64,000 nt of DNA. Source: Thermaurantimonas sp046299575. GTDB taxonomy: Bacteria > Bacteroidota > Bacteroidia > Flavobacteriales > Schleiferiaceae. Positions 1-8,465 of the stretch are shown here, piece after piece. The stretch is from the NCBI RefSeq assembly GCF_046299575.1, contig NZ_JBKBHX010000001.1, forward strand, positions 540,639 through 604,638, in the 5' to 3' direction. Made by a program: the position numbers and the translations under genes. Every line of letters starts with the position of its first letter. The first letter of the stretch is position 1. A model generated the notes under the pieces. That model was not told the origin of the DNA and made no database searches. It was given only the letters and a program-made list of their open reading frames with translations.

Positions 1-160
1 TGCTAGCATCATGGCATCCGGCTGTACCACAATTAGCCTGAAGGACTGGAAGGATTTCTGACTCAAAGCAAACAGATTTAAGATCCTCCTCGTTACGGCG
101 GGTGCATTCCCATTGAAGTACTGCTGTTAAAAAAATTAAAGCTAGGTAGTGCCTTTTCAT
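1..160 (-). CDS. Cytochrome-c-like secreted protein, N-terminal part (cut by window edge)
   Basis: The gene begins at an ATG read on the minus strand from position 160 and runs off the left edge, so only about 53 codons are visible. It opens with a signal-like stretch (KRHYLALIFLTAVLQ) and then reads FESEILPVLQANCGTAGCHDA. The CGTAGCH piece is a CX4CH haem-binding-like motif. It follows the pattern 'F..ILP.L...C...GCH' seen in cytochrome-c-like domains of Bacteroidota and Planctomycetes surface proteins. It starts 4 bp after the stop of the beta-barrel gene, so it is the fourth gene of an operon with OB-fold, YceI-like and DUF5777-like proteins. A redox or electron-transfer role at the cell envelope is inferred. 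The C-terminal part needed to name the family is outside the window. Confidence 0.6.
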   Translation of the reverse strand, partial: MKRHYLALIFLTAVLQWECTRRNEEDLKSVCFESEILPVLQANCGTAGCHDAS

Positions 161-164
161 TGTT

Positions 165-1070
165 TCAAAGTTCTGGTGATTTAATTGTAAAAACCCTTGA
201 AATATTAAATCCAAAGTAAATGTCACCATCGAGCCAATTTCCGGTAGTTTGTGTAAGCCATACCGGATCGCTTAAACCGCGGCTGTTCGTAATATGTAGT
301 TGAAACACATGTCCACCGGTTTCAATGTCAAGGCCCACACTCAGCGCATTGTTAAACGGAGTAGTTTGAGTCCCATCCCAGCCAGTGTTTCGGTTAATCA
401 TTGGCGAATACTCGGCATTGAGGGCTATTCGATTGGTGAGTTTGTATCGCCCACCGATGGTAATGGCTGCTACAGCATTGGGTTGTTGAGATGACTGTCG
501 GAGATTGTAATGGACATAGGTGGGTGCTACAAGGATTGAAAATTTTTCGCTGGCTTTGTGGGAAAACAGGATTTGCTGCACGTAAATCAATCGATCGCTC
601 ATCAATCGCTGCAAACCGTCATTGGGCCAGCGCGTCCCTATCATATTTGCGCTGCCATATAAGGTTATTCCTATCGGCCACCCTCCCTTTTTCTGTTTGA
701 GTATGGGTGCCTTGTACCAACCATCGTACATTTTAAACAGGCTAGACCTACCAACCCCTACGTTTAACCAAGAAAGTAGTGAATAGTCAAGACTTATGCG
801 TACCTGAGCGTTGTCTAGACCAAAAAAGTTGTACAAAAAGTCGTTGTTAAAACTCCCAAAGCGATGCAAGATCATAAATTGCAAAACTCCTTTGGCGGGA
901 ATTTCATTGCTTTGATTGTTGATGATTTTAGTGCCTTTGAAGGTGGCTGTAACAAACTCTTTTTTTGGTTTTTCGGTCTTTTCAGCTTCTTCGAGGAGGT
1001 CAAGTAGATCGTTTTGAGCATACGCTAAAGTTTGGACTACCATTGCCAAACTCAAAAAAGTTTTTTTCAT
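165..1070 (-). CDS. DUF5777-type outer-membrane beta-barrel protein
   Basis: The product has 301 aa. An N-terminal signal peptide (KKTFLSLAMVVQTLAYAQ) is followed by a short acidic linker (residues about 20-35). The rest is rich in alternating aromatic/hydrophobic strands and ends in a strand-like tail. Phrases such as LHRFGSFNNDFLYNFFGLDNAQVRIS and later GVGRSSLFKMYDGWYKA resemble the DUF5777 barrel family of Bacteroidota. Members are commonly encoded beside YceI-like and cytochrome-like proteins, as here. The start lies 4 bp after the YceI stop, indicating translational coupling. Function is unknown; outer-membrane location is inferred from the signal peptide and barrel-like composition. 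Confidence 0.65.
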   Translation of the reverse strand: MKKTFLSLAMVVQTLAYAQNDLLDLLEEAEKTEKPKKEFVTATFKGTKIINNQSNEIPAKGVLQFMILHRFGSFNNDFLYNFFGLDNAQVRISLDYSLLSWLNVGVGRSSLFKMYDGWYKAPILKQKKGGWPIGITLYGSANMIGTRWPNDGLQRLMSDRLIYVQQILFSHKASEKFSILVAPTYVHYNLRQSSQQPNAVAAITIGGRYKLTNRIALNAEYSPMINRNTGWDGTQTTPFNNALSVGLDIETGGHVFQLHITNSRGLSDPVWLTQTTGNWLDGDIYFGFNISRVFTIKSPEL

Positions 1071-1074
1071 TTAT

Positions 1075-1647
1075 TTACCGGCCCTCTTTGAGTTCTACTT
1101 TAAAATCGACATCGATCACTTTTGCGATTTTATCTTCTACCAACTTTGGAATTTTAATGTCGTGGTCGGCACAAGCTACCCCAAAGGCTGAAGTGATTAT
1201 GATCGTTCCATCGCGAACTTCCAGCTCAGCTTCGTCTTCCCGATTTTTTGGTATGTCTCGAATGGTAAGGGTACCGGCGAGTTTCACCTTGTACTTGCCA
1301 TTTTTGGAAAAATCGATTTTCTGGTGATCGACGATTTTTCCCTTATAGGTTGCTTTAGGATACTTGTCGCTTTCCATATAATTTTCATTGAAATGCTCTT
1401 GCATCAGTGCCTTACGGAAAGTAAAGTTTTTAATCAGCACGTTAAAAGCGATCTCCCCGGTTTGAGCATCCAAAGCGCACGCCATTGAACGATTTACAGC
1501 CTCCACATCGTCGTCAACTAATGCGTTGCTTTTAAAATGTACATATCCGTTGCGAGTCATGTACTTTTGAGCAACAGAGGGTGTTACTCCTGAAACAAGT
1601 GCGAAAGCCAAAAGGAAGCCTTTTAGGTTTGAAAGAACTGTTTTCAT
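1075..1647 (-). CDS. YceI-like periplasmic lipocalin-fold protein
   Basis: The product has 190 aa with a signal peptide ending near VTPSVAQ (about residue 26). The mature part has YceI family features: a first strand YVHFKSNALVDDDVEA, the central piece HFNENYMESDKYPKATYKG (YceI proteins usually have 'F.SE.YPTATF.S'), and alternating strands of about 165 residues. YceI proteins form lipocalin-like barrels that bind isoprenoid or other hydrophobic ligands in the periplasm; the ligand here is not evident. The start overlaps the upstream gene by 4 bp (1644-1647). Its place before a barrel protein and a cytochrome-like protein suggests a shared envelope redox or carrier function, which is inference. 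Confidence 0.75.
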   Translation of the reverse strand: MKTVLSNLKGFLLAFALVSGVTPSVAQKYMTRNGYVHFKSNALVDDDVEAVNRSMACALDAQTGEIAFNVLIKNFTFRKALMQEHFNENYMESDKYPKATYKGKIVDHQKIDFSKNGKYKVKLAGTLTIRDIPKNREDEAELEVRDGTIIITSAFGVACADHDIKIPKLVEDKIAKVIDVDFKVELKEGR

Positions 1648-2084
1648 ATGCTTGGTTGTATTACAATTGATTGTTTAAAATAAATGATTAGAGCATTTGG
1701 GTCAATCAGATCTTCTTCAAGCCCGGTGAATTCCCCTCGGATGGTATATACTTCACCCGATTGAATGTTTAAGTTCTTTACTCTAAAATCTAATTGAGCG
1801 TTAATAAGCAGTTTGGTATCAGGAATTTCTATTAAAAGATAACCTCCACCATTTTCATCTAGTGAAATCTCTAAAATTCTACCGGTCCATTCAAAAATTT
1901 TCCCATAGTAAAAGGCCTGATTTTGCAGAAGTGCCTGCGCTATTTCCTCTGCTTCCGCAGCTGTTGCAATAGCATAATCAGCTTTTTCTTTTGTCAGATT
2001 CTTAACTGGTTTAAAATACAAATACAATCCAACAGACAAACCTGTAAAGGCAAGAATCGCAAGAATAATCGCCATCTTTTTCAT
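1644..2084 (-). CDS. OB-fold (tRNA_anti-like) membrane-anchored protein
   Basis: The product has 146 aa. One N-terminal hydrophobic segment (MAIILAILAFTGLSVGLYLYF) acts as a signal anchor. Residues about 50-140 read as a small beta-barrel (WTGRILEISLDENGGGYLLIEIP ... GEVYTIRGEFTGLEEDLIDPNALIIYFKQSIVI). This fits the tRNA_anti-like OB-fold family found in Bacteroidota, where it usually sits upstream of YceI genes. Despite the family name, no nucleic-acid role is implied for an exported member. It is the first gene of a four-gene minus-strand operon. Confidence 0.6.
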   Translation of the reverse strand: MKKMAIILAILAFTGLSVGLYLYFKPVKNLTKEKADYAIATAAEAEEIAQALLQNQAFYYGKIFEWTGRILEISLDENGGGYLLIEIPDTKLLINAQLDFRVKNLNIQSGEVYTIRGEFTGLEEDLIDPNALIIYFKQSIVIQPSI

Positions 2085-2322
2085 CGAAGTAGTAAACGTT
2101 TTCGGATAAATTACTTGTATAAACGTAAAACATTTTTTTGAAGTGCAAAGTAAGTTACATTAAAAAAATTGATTGTTCTCTCATTTTCGCGATTAGTAAT
2201 TTAATGTTGCTACATATATTTTTTAAATTTTTGATTTATAACTTTTTAAGTTCAAATACATAGTGCTTTAGAAGTTTAGAATTCAGTTATTTCAACTAAT
2301 ATTTGTACCAACATATATTATT

Positions 2323-2354
2323 AAAAAAGCAAGGCCAAACGCTGGAGTTTGGCC
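2323..2354 (-). terminator. Rho-independent terminator of the susCD operon
   Basis: Read on the minus strand, a perfect 8-bp stem GGCCAAAC/GTTTGGCC (2347-2354 and 2333-2340) with a 6-nt loop is followed by a T-rich run. It lies just after the stop at 2383. The rest of 2085-2382 is AT-rich and holds no gene; it must carry the promoter of the OB-fold/YceI operon, but I see no clear consensus there. Confidence 0.85.
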
Positions 2355-2382
2355 TTTAAATGTTTGTTAAGAAGATTTTACA

Positions 2383-3267
2383 TCAGTCGCAATCAAATTT
2401 TATGTCTATTTCGTAATTGCTGCGATCTAGACCCGTTAAGAATCTTTGCTTAACGATCACGATTTTCATCGACCGAATCACTGCATTAGGTGGAAAATTT
2501 GCCGGTTTGTTTTGTTCGATAAATTCATTGGGAATGATTAATTTTCGGAACATGCCTTTGCCTCTGTAATTAAGCTTCATATTCGGATTGTTACCGGCGT
2601 TAAAGGCAGTAGACAAATTGTATACAGTGCCTCCTGTGTCTACTACTGATACCGCCATATATACAGAATCCGGATCGAGGTTTTTCATAGAAGGCTTGTC
2701 TTCGCGTGCGTTGTCGTAGTTTATGGCGATCACATCGTCTTTTTGTGGTTTTGAAGGAAAGAAGAAAGCTGGTGGGATCACTGTTGCAGGTGGGTCTACT
2801 TTTAGAATCAAGTCAGGCGACTTACGGTCAGGTTCGCCATATCCACCACCGTCTTTTGGTTTTACCAAGAAGTGTATATCCTCTTTGTAGCAAGTAGCAG
2901 CATCTACTTCGTACCAATCCTTAAGAGAAGGAGTGAACGTGAAGCTATACACCAGGTTGGATTCCTTGGTCATTTTTAATGCCTCGTTTGAATTTTTCCA
3001 AGGTTGACTGCCCGTTCCGTTTACATAAGGGTGACCGGGTGGATGCTCTCTGGGCTTCCAGGTCCAAATGTACAAGTCTTTGCCATCGTTTGCGTCCTGA
3101 ATCAAATTTTGTACATATTCAAGGTTTTGATCAAGGAGAGCGAGATTCACAATGAGCTTAACGGGTTTATTCGGATCGATTTCGAGTGGTTCGGATGTAA
3201 CCACTTGGCTAAAAGTGACGGAAATCGTCAATAGTAAAAAGAAGTTTGCCAGAAATATCTTTTTCAT
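2383..3267 (-). CDS. Secreted protein of the susCD operon, unknown function
   Basis: The product has 294 aa with a signal peptide (KKIFLANFFLLLTISVTFSQ). The mature protein begins with a strand-rich segment, then an aromatic, proline-rich stretch (YIWTWKPREHPPGHPYVNGTG) like those in carbohydrate-binding surface proteins of SusE/F type. I do not recognise a named domain with confidence; a DUF4961-like surface protein is possible. It is last in the susC-susD-DUF5004 operon, 3 bp after the preceding stop, so it probably acts in the same outer-membrane uptake machine. It has no lipobox Cys after the signal peptide. Confidence 0.6.
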   Translation of the reverse strand: MKKIFLANFFLLLTISVTFSQVVTSEPLEIDPNKPVKLIVNLALLDQNLEYVQNLIQDANDGKDLYIWTWKPREHPPGHPYVNGTGSQPWKNSNEALKMTKESNLVYSFTFTPSLKDWYEVDAATCYKEDIHFLVKPKDGGGYGEPDRKSPDLILKVDPPATVIPPAFFFPSKPQKDDVIAINYDNAREDKPSMKNLDPDSVYMAVSVVDTGGTVYNLSTAFNAGNNPNMKLNYRGKGMFRKLIIPNEFIEQNKPANFPPNAVIRSMKIVIVKQRFLTGLDRSNYEIDIKFDCD

Positions 3268-3270
3268 GTT

Positions 3271-3747
3271 CTACTGTCTTATTAAAGTGAGATTATAGCC
3301 TACATACAGTTCATTATCACAATTTTCCCTGCGTATTTGAATCTTCCAAACAGGGTCGTAGTCTCTGGCCATTGAGCGCAAATAAATGGTGTCGGTCTGA
3401 CCATTGTTGTTCACAATTCCCATTTTAGAGGGGAATTCCGGGTTGTTAAATGCCCAAGTGCCTGAGGAACCAAACATAGTTGGTACTTTTCCGGGGTTAT
3501 TGACTTGATATGTGTTGTCACGATTAAAGGTGATCTCGAGCGGATCGCCGAGAGTAGAAAAATCTTCGCTCACATTGAGTTCATCACCAAGTGGAGTTTT
3601 AAAATCGGTGATTGATAATTCTGCTGCTCTCCAGCGGCCAACAATGCCATAGGCAAGATCAGGATCGGGACCGAGTTCACCTTTTCGTTCGGGTCGACAA
3701 GCTATTACGGCCCCTATTATCGTAAGACTAATCAGAATTTTTTTCAT
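3271..3747 (-). CDS. DUF5004-type surface lipoprotein
   Basis: The product has 158 aa. The N-terminus MKKILISLTIIGAVIACRPE ends in a lipobox-like Cys at residue 17. The mature part contains 'YGIVGRWRAAELSI', 'LEITFNRDNTYQVNNPG' and 'GSSGTWAFNNPEFPSKMGI', the lipocalin-like pattern (GxWx, then TF..dGTY, then GTW) typical of DUF5004/lipocalin-like lipoproteins that accompany SusCD pairs in Bacteroidota. It lies 17 bp after the susD stop. It is likely an accessory surface lipoprotein; a binding function is inferred. Confidence 0.75.
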   Translation of the reverse strand: MKKILISLTIIGAVIACRPERKGELGPDPDLAYGIVGRWRAAELSITDFKTPLGDELNVSEDFSTLGDPLEITFNRDNTYQVNNPGKVPTMFGSSGTWAFNNPEFPSKMGIVNNNGQTDTIYLRSMARDYDPVWKIQIRRENCDNELYVGYNLTLIRQ

Positions 3748-3764
3748 CGTTAACAGATTTTAAA

Positions 3765-5147
3765 TTAATTACAACCACCTTCTGGATTTCCAATAAACGT
3801 CTGATTGATGTCGCTGGCAGGAAACTGCAGCACCATTCCCGGACAATTCCATGGTGCACCGCGAATGATGATATTTTCTCCTTTTGCGCCCCTGCGCTTG
3901 AGGTCTTGTACGCGATCGCCCTCGCCAAACATTTCGATACGACGCTCAAGACGTGCAGCATCTCTAATTTCCAGAGCTGTAGCAGTTGCGGGCAAATTTT
4001 CGCTGGAGTCGCCAAAAGCTCTTTCGCGAACTTGATTTACCAAACTAATTGCCTCTGGTAAATTTTGGCTCAGCTCAGCAAGTGATTCTGCCCGAATAAG
4101 CATCATATCTGTAAGGTGCAGAACTGGTATGCTGAAGACGTCTTTGTTGAACTTCTTAACTGCAACAAATTCTGTAGGCAGCCCTTCGTCTCTCACCTCA
4201 TAAAAGGATAGGCGGGAGTCGTTTGGCCTTGATTTTACCAGATTGTAAAAATCTTTAGAAGCTCGCAGTGTGGGATTTGGATTATTATCGGAGCGATAGT
4301 TACCTGTAAACGCTCCGCTGCGGCCATCAATAAAGGAGGCAGTTTGAGTAGAAACCGTTTTGAAAATCGCTTCTGTATTTGGACCCATTTTAAAGCGGTC
4401 AATTCCCTCAAGAGTAAATTGTCCGGAAGATATTACCTGACCGGCATAGTAAGCTGCACTGTCGAATTTGTTCATTTGAAAGTACACCTTGGCCAAGGCA
4501 GCCATTGCAGAATACTTCGTGGCATAGTTGCCATTAGTGGTTGGCAAGTTGTCTTTGGCAAACCAAAGGTCGGCCAAGATGGCATCATAACCTTCTTTTA
4601 CAGTGCTGCGCACTTGGAGCTGCGTGCCAGTATTGCGGGTTTGAATTCGAATACCAAGATGTGTGTTATTAGGAGTATATCCGTAAGGTTGAGCCCAAAG
4701 TCTGATGATCTCGAAGTGACCCATTGCGCGCAAAAAGCGCCCTTCGGCTTCGAAAGTAATACGACGCGAAGCAGGCATCTCGACCATGTCGAAATTTTCG
4801 AGCATAAAATTGATGCGGAAAATGGACCTATAGGGCTCGCGGTACACGCTATTGGTCGTTCCGTTGAAGAAATTGACCCTGCGCAGATATACTTCGTTCA
4901 GGTCGTTGTTGTTTATCGGTGCTGACAAGTTGTCGCTGAGCACTTCGTTGAGCATTTGAATGCGGCCATTGTAATAGTTAGCAGCCACATCATAGCAAGA
5001 GTTGAGCACTTTTTCGAAGTCTTCAGGTGTTTTCAGTGCGTCGTCAATGAGTAAAACGCCCTCTGGCTTTACATCGAAAATTTTGGAGCATGAGGTGGTG
5101 ATAAGTACGCCAGCTGCTACTATGGAGAGTATTCTAATTTTTTTCAT
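3765..5147 (-). CDS. SusD/RagB-family nutrient-binding outer-membrane lipoprotein
   Basis: The product has 460 aa. It has a lipoprotein signal (MKKIRILSIVAAGVLITTSC, Cys at residue 20). The N-terminal SusD-like domain carries the usual 'YRSIFRINFMLE', 'EGRFLRAMGHFEIIRLWAQPYG' (TPR region) and 'KYSAMAALAKVYFQM' motifs. The C-terminal segment has 'LRIRAE'-like and 'ERRIEMFGEGDRVQDLKRRG' motifs. SusD proteins form the lid of the SusC channel and bind the substrate outside the cell. It is 12 bp after the susC stop. No glycosidase or peptidase is encoded nearby, so the substrate cannot be named. Confidence 0.95.
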   Translation of the reverse strand: MKKIRILSIVAAGVLITTSCSKIFDVKPEGVLLIDDALKTPEDFEKVLNSCYDVAANYYNGRIQMLNEVLSDNLSAPINNNDLNEVYLRRVNFFNGTTNSVYREPYRSIFRINFMLENFDMVEMPASRRITFEAEGRFLRAMGHFEIIRLWAQPYGYTPNNTHLGIRIQTRNTGTQLQVRSTVKEGYDAILADLWFAKDNLPTTNGNYATKYSAMAALAKVYFQMNKFDSAAYYAGQVISSGQFTLEGIDRFKMGPNTEAIFKTVSTQTASFIDGRSGAFTGNYRSDNNPNPTLRASKDFYNLVKSRPNDSRLSFYEVRDEGLPTEFVAVKKFNKDVFSIPVLHLTDMMLIRAESLAELSQNLPEAISLVNQVRERAFGDSSENLPATATALEIRDAARLERRIEMFGEGDRVQDLKRRGAKGENIIIRGAPWNCPGMVLQFPASDINQTFIGNPEGGCN

Positions 5148-5159
5148 TTTTCTATAGTG

Positions 5160-8100
5160 TTAAAAGCTGATGTCGATACCAAGGTTAAAAGTTTTCTCTT
5201 GAGGAGGTGTCAAGTAAGTGATGTTGGGGCTCATGTTTCTGTCGGTTACGTTTTCGAAGTCGCGGGCAATCTCCGGATCGAGGCCGATGAAACGTGTGAA
5301 GGTCAACAGGTTAGTACCTGTAAAAAAGATACGGGCTGAGCGCACCTTTAGGCGTCTGGCAGCTTCTGGAGTCAGATTATACCCAATGGTTAAATTGCGC
5401 AATCGGGCGAAAGAGGCATCGTGAAGCCACAGGGTGGTATTGATCCACGGGGTACCTGTTCCATATGTCTCAGGTGTAGTAGTCAGGCGTGGATAGGTGG
5501 CCACGTCACCCGGTTTACGCCAGCGGTCAAACTGATCGGTGCGGTGATTCCATCCGTCGGAGTCAAAGGTACCAAGCTGGCGTTTTGAAGAGGAATCATA
5601 GATATTGCCACCTATGGTGAATACAAACAGGAAGCTGAGGTCATAATTTTTATATCTGAAAATGTTTGTGACACCGCCGATTGCGTCAGGAAGTACACGT
5701 CCGGCGGGCACACGATTAGCCGGATTCCATTCAAAGGTTGGTTCACCATTAATATCCAGGTAAACAGGTCGGCCGGTTGCGGGATCTACATGCGAAAAGC
5801 GGACTAAGAAGTTGGTACCGACAGGATAACCGAGTACAACCCTTGTATCATTTGTTCCGCCTGATACAGCTTCTTCATTGAACCCACTGATATCGGTGAT
5901 TTTATTCCAGTTTCTGGCTACATTAAATTCTGTGGTCCAGCTAAAATTTTGTTTTACAATGTTTTTTGACTTTATTACCCACTCTACACCCTGATTGTAG
6001 ATTGTAGCCAGATTGTCGAAGAAATTGTCAAAGCCCGCATAGCCGGGAAGGGATACGTTAAGGAATACATCTGTAGAATACTTGTAATAATAGCTCAGTT
6101 CTGTAGTTACGCGATCTTCCCATAGGCCCAACTCTATACCCATATCAAAAATCTGAGATGTTTCCCATTTTAATGTTGGGTTTTCAAGGATTAGTGGAAA
6201 GAGTATGGGTTGACCATTGTAACCGCGCACGGAGTCGATTCCAAAGGAAGAACGCCAGAGATCGCGATTTCCGGGAGGGGCTACACCGGCAATTCCGTAG
6301 GAGGCCTTAAGCTTCATGAAGTTAATTACGGGATTGTATCTCATAAAAGATTCTTCAGATACAATCCATCCTCCACTCACAGAGGGGAAGAAACCTACGC
6401 GGTTGTCGGGTCCGAATTTAGAAGAAGCATCGGCACGAATTACACCTTGTAATATGTATTTGTTTTTATTGGTAAAGTTAATCCGGCTGAACACTGAACC
6501 GAAACGAGACTTTTCGGGTGTGAAGTCCTGGCGGTTGTCGAGTTTGTCTTTGGCCTTCCAGAAGGGAGCTCCGGCAATGGTCGAGAAGTAACTTCTGCCA
6601 CCGCGGGCCTGTTCTTGAAACTCGATACCGGCCATTATGTTCAGTTTGTTGTTTTCATTGATCTTCCAATCGTATGTGGCTGTGAGGAAGGTGTTCCAGT
6701 TGTTGATAATGTTTTGGAATCGGCGGGAGTCGCCTACGCGATCGGTTACCAGTAAAAGCTCGGCTGGCTCGTAGATGTCTTCCACCAGATTCATATAGTC
6801 GTAATTGGTGTTGAGATTAATGTAGAGATTTTGAATAGGATTATATGAAATAGTGATACCTGAAATTGATCGAATTTCTTGAGTTCTCCATTGTTTCAGC
6901 TCTCTAAGACGCACGGGATTTGTTCCTCCGATGAAGTATGACCCGTCCGGATTGCGAATCGGATAGATCGGCAAAGCTGTGGACATTGCTGCTCCTAAGC
7001 CTCCAGCCCAACCTTCGTCCACGCGATTATTAATACCTTCTACCAACGAAAGATTTGCTGAGATTTTGAGTTTGTCGGTCAGATTATACCCTCCGTTTAT
7101 GCGTATGCTTGCCCGATCGTAACTATTACCGGTCAGATAGCTCTGATTGCCATCGAAAGATGCCCCTGCAAAGAAGTCGTATTTTTTAGTTTGACGTCCG
7201 GCAGAGAGATCATAGCGCTGTTTTATACCTACGCGTATTACCTCATCTACCCAATTGGTATTAGTGTTCAGGGCATCTTCCCAGCGCACCCCGCCTGGCA
7301 GAACAGGTACACCTACTTTGCCATCGTTGATCCAAGCTTCTTTGTACATCTGTAAGAATTGCGGCCCGTCGAGCATATTTGGTCGAGCCACAGGAGACGA
7401 AGTACCTACACGAGTGGAGAAGTTAAAAGTCCAGTCGGGGGTTTTGCCTCTTTTTGTGGTAATGAGAATTACACCATTAGCCCCTCTAGAACCATATATA
7501 CCGGTGGCCGAAGCATCTTTTAATACTTCAATTGACTCAATATCTCCAGGATTAAGTGTAGCCAGTGGATTATTGTTCATTGCTCCCGAGTTACCTTTGA
7601 TAAAGTAATCTTGTGTAATGGGAATACCATCGACTACGTAAAGTGGGTCTCCTGAACCAGAAATAGAAGCAATACCCCGAATGCGTACTACCGAACCGGA
7701 TCCGGCAAGTCCGCTACCAGTAATAATTTGTACTCCGGCCGCTTTTCCTTGTATTGCAGTTTCAAAACTTGGTGTCGGCATATCGGTGACTTCCTTTGCA
7801 CCCAGTTTTACAACTGATCCTGTGAGGTCCCTTTTGCGCTGTACACCGTATCCCACAACCACTACTTCATCTAGGCGGCTTACCTCTTCGGTCATCGATA
7901 CGTTGATCTCCAGCGTTTGACCCTGTTTGAGATTGACCACCCTTCTTTCTGTATTATAACCAATGAAGGAAAAAATGACTGTGAGATTGACATTAGCCGG
8001 CAATCCACGTACTTCATAGCTCCCATCCAGATCGGTCACGTTTCCCTTGCCGGTACCTTCCACCAGCACATTAACGCCCGGCAACGGGCCTGATTTGTCG

Positions 8101-8192
8101 GTCACTTTGCCTCGAATAGCCTGGGCGAACAGCTCTGTGCTAAAGCCCGCCAGAAGCAGCAAAATGAACATTCGGGTAAATTTTCCACTCAT
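5160..8192 (-). CDS. SusC/RagA-family TonB-linked outer-membrane transporter
   Basis: The product has 1010 aa. Domains in order: signal peptide ending FAQ (about residue 24); CarboxypepD_reg-like domain (IRGKVTDKSGPLPGVNVLVEG ... YEVRGLP, to about 110); TonB-box-like SRLDEVVVVGYGVQRKRDLTG; plug domain (MPTPSFETAIQGKAAGVQI ... RIRGIASISGSGDPLYVVDGIP ... SIEVLKDASATGIYGSRGANGVILITTK); then a long TonB-dependent beta-barrel ending TFNLGIDISF. It is the energised channel partner of the SusD lipoprotein. The first gene of a four-gene operon, it starts about 25 nt after the predicted transcription start. Confidence 0.96.
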   Translation of the reverse strand: MSGKFTRMFILLLLAGFSTELFAQAIRGKVTDKSGPLPGVNVLVEGTGKGNVTDLDGSYEVRGLPANVNLTVIFSFIGYNTERRVVNLKQGQTLEINVSMTEEVSRLDEVVVVGYGVQRKRDLTGSVVKLGAKEVTDMPTPSFETAIQGKAAGVQIITGSGLAGSGSVVRIRGIASISGSGDPLYVVDGIPITQDYFIKGNSGAMNNNPLATLNPGDIESIEVLKDASATGIYGSRGANGVILITTKRGKTPDWTFNFSTRVGTSSPVARPNMLDGPQFLQMYKEAWINDGKVGVPVLPGGVRWEDALNTNTNWVDEVIRVGIKQRYDLSAGRQTKKYDFFAGASFDGNQSYLTGNSYDRASIRINGGYNLTDKLKISANLSLVEGINNRVDEGWAGGLGAAMSTALPIYPIRNPDGSYFIGGTNPVRLRELKQWRTQEIRSISGITISYNPIQNLYINLNTNYDYMNLVEDIYEPAELLLVTDRVGDSRRFQNIINNWNTFLTATYDWKINENNKLNIMAGIEFQEQARGGRSYFSTIAGAPFWKAKDKLDNRQDFTPEKSRFGSVFSRINFTNKNKYILQGVIRADASSKFGPDNRVGFFPSVSGGWIVSEESFMRYNPVINFMKLKASYGIAGVAPPGNRDLWRSSFGIDSVRGYNGQPILFPLILENPTLKWETSQIFDMGIELGLWEDRVTTELSYYYKYSTDVFLNVSLPGYAGFDNFFDNLATIYNQGVEWVIKSKNIVKQNFSWTTEFNVARNWNKITDISGFNEEAVSGGTNDTRVVLGYPVGTNFLVRFSHVDPATGRPVYLDINGEPTFEWNPANRVPAGRVLPDAIGGVTNIFRYKNYDLSFLFVFTIGGNIYDSSSKRQLGTFDSDGWNHRTDQFDRWRKPGDVATYPRLTTTPETYGTGTPWINTTLWLHDASFARLRNLTIGYNLTPEAARRLKVRSARIFFTGTNLLTFTRFIGLDPEIARDFENVTDRNMSPNITYLTPPQEKTFNLGIDISF

Positions 8193-8223
8193 GGTTTATG
8201 TGTGTTAATAAATCTTTAAGCGC

Positions 8224-8231
8224 CAAATATA
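8224..8231 (-). promoter_or_regulatory. Promoter -7 element of the susCD operon
   Basis: The minus strand reads TATATTTG, an exact match to the Bacteroidota -7 consensus TAnnTTTG. It is 31 bp upstream of the susC start codon. No TTG is seen at the usual -33 distance; that position is occupied by the palindrome at 8249-8263. Confidence 0.7.
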
Positions 8232-8248
8232 CACAGCATTTTTACTTA

Positions 8249-8263
8249 GTGTATTTAATACAC
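8249..8263. promoter_or_regulatory. Perfect 15-bp palindrome, candidate operator of susCD
   Basis: GTGTATTTAATACAC is a perfect inverted repeat with a 1-bp centre. It sits 17 bp upstream of the -7 element, where the -33 contacts of sigma would fall. The position suits a dimeric regulator. No regulator gene is adjacent in the window, so the factor is unknown. Confidence 0.45.
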
Positions 8264-8403
8264 ATTTTAATTCCAAAAGTCATTTACATATACAAAGAAC
8301 TACGATGTAAAGCTACCTTTAACTGACTTTTATCAGATAATTCATAATTGTACCATCTACACAGTTCGGATTTTTTTATAAATGTTTGTCAACGACAAAT
8401 AAT

Positions 8404-8431
8404 AAAAAAGCCTCCTGTTCCCAGAAGGCTT
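8404..8431 (-). terminator. Rho-independent terminator of the giant T9SS gene
   Basis: On the minus strand AGCCTTCTG-GGAA-CAGGAGGCT forms a 9-bp stem with one U-G pair, followed by TTTTTTATT. It lies 35 bp after the stop at 8466. Confidence 0.85.
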
Positions 8432-8465
8432 TATGTCTTTTGATAACTGTCGAACGTCAGCGTGC

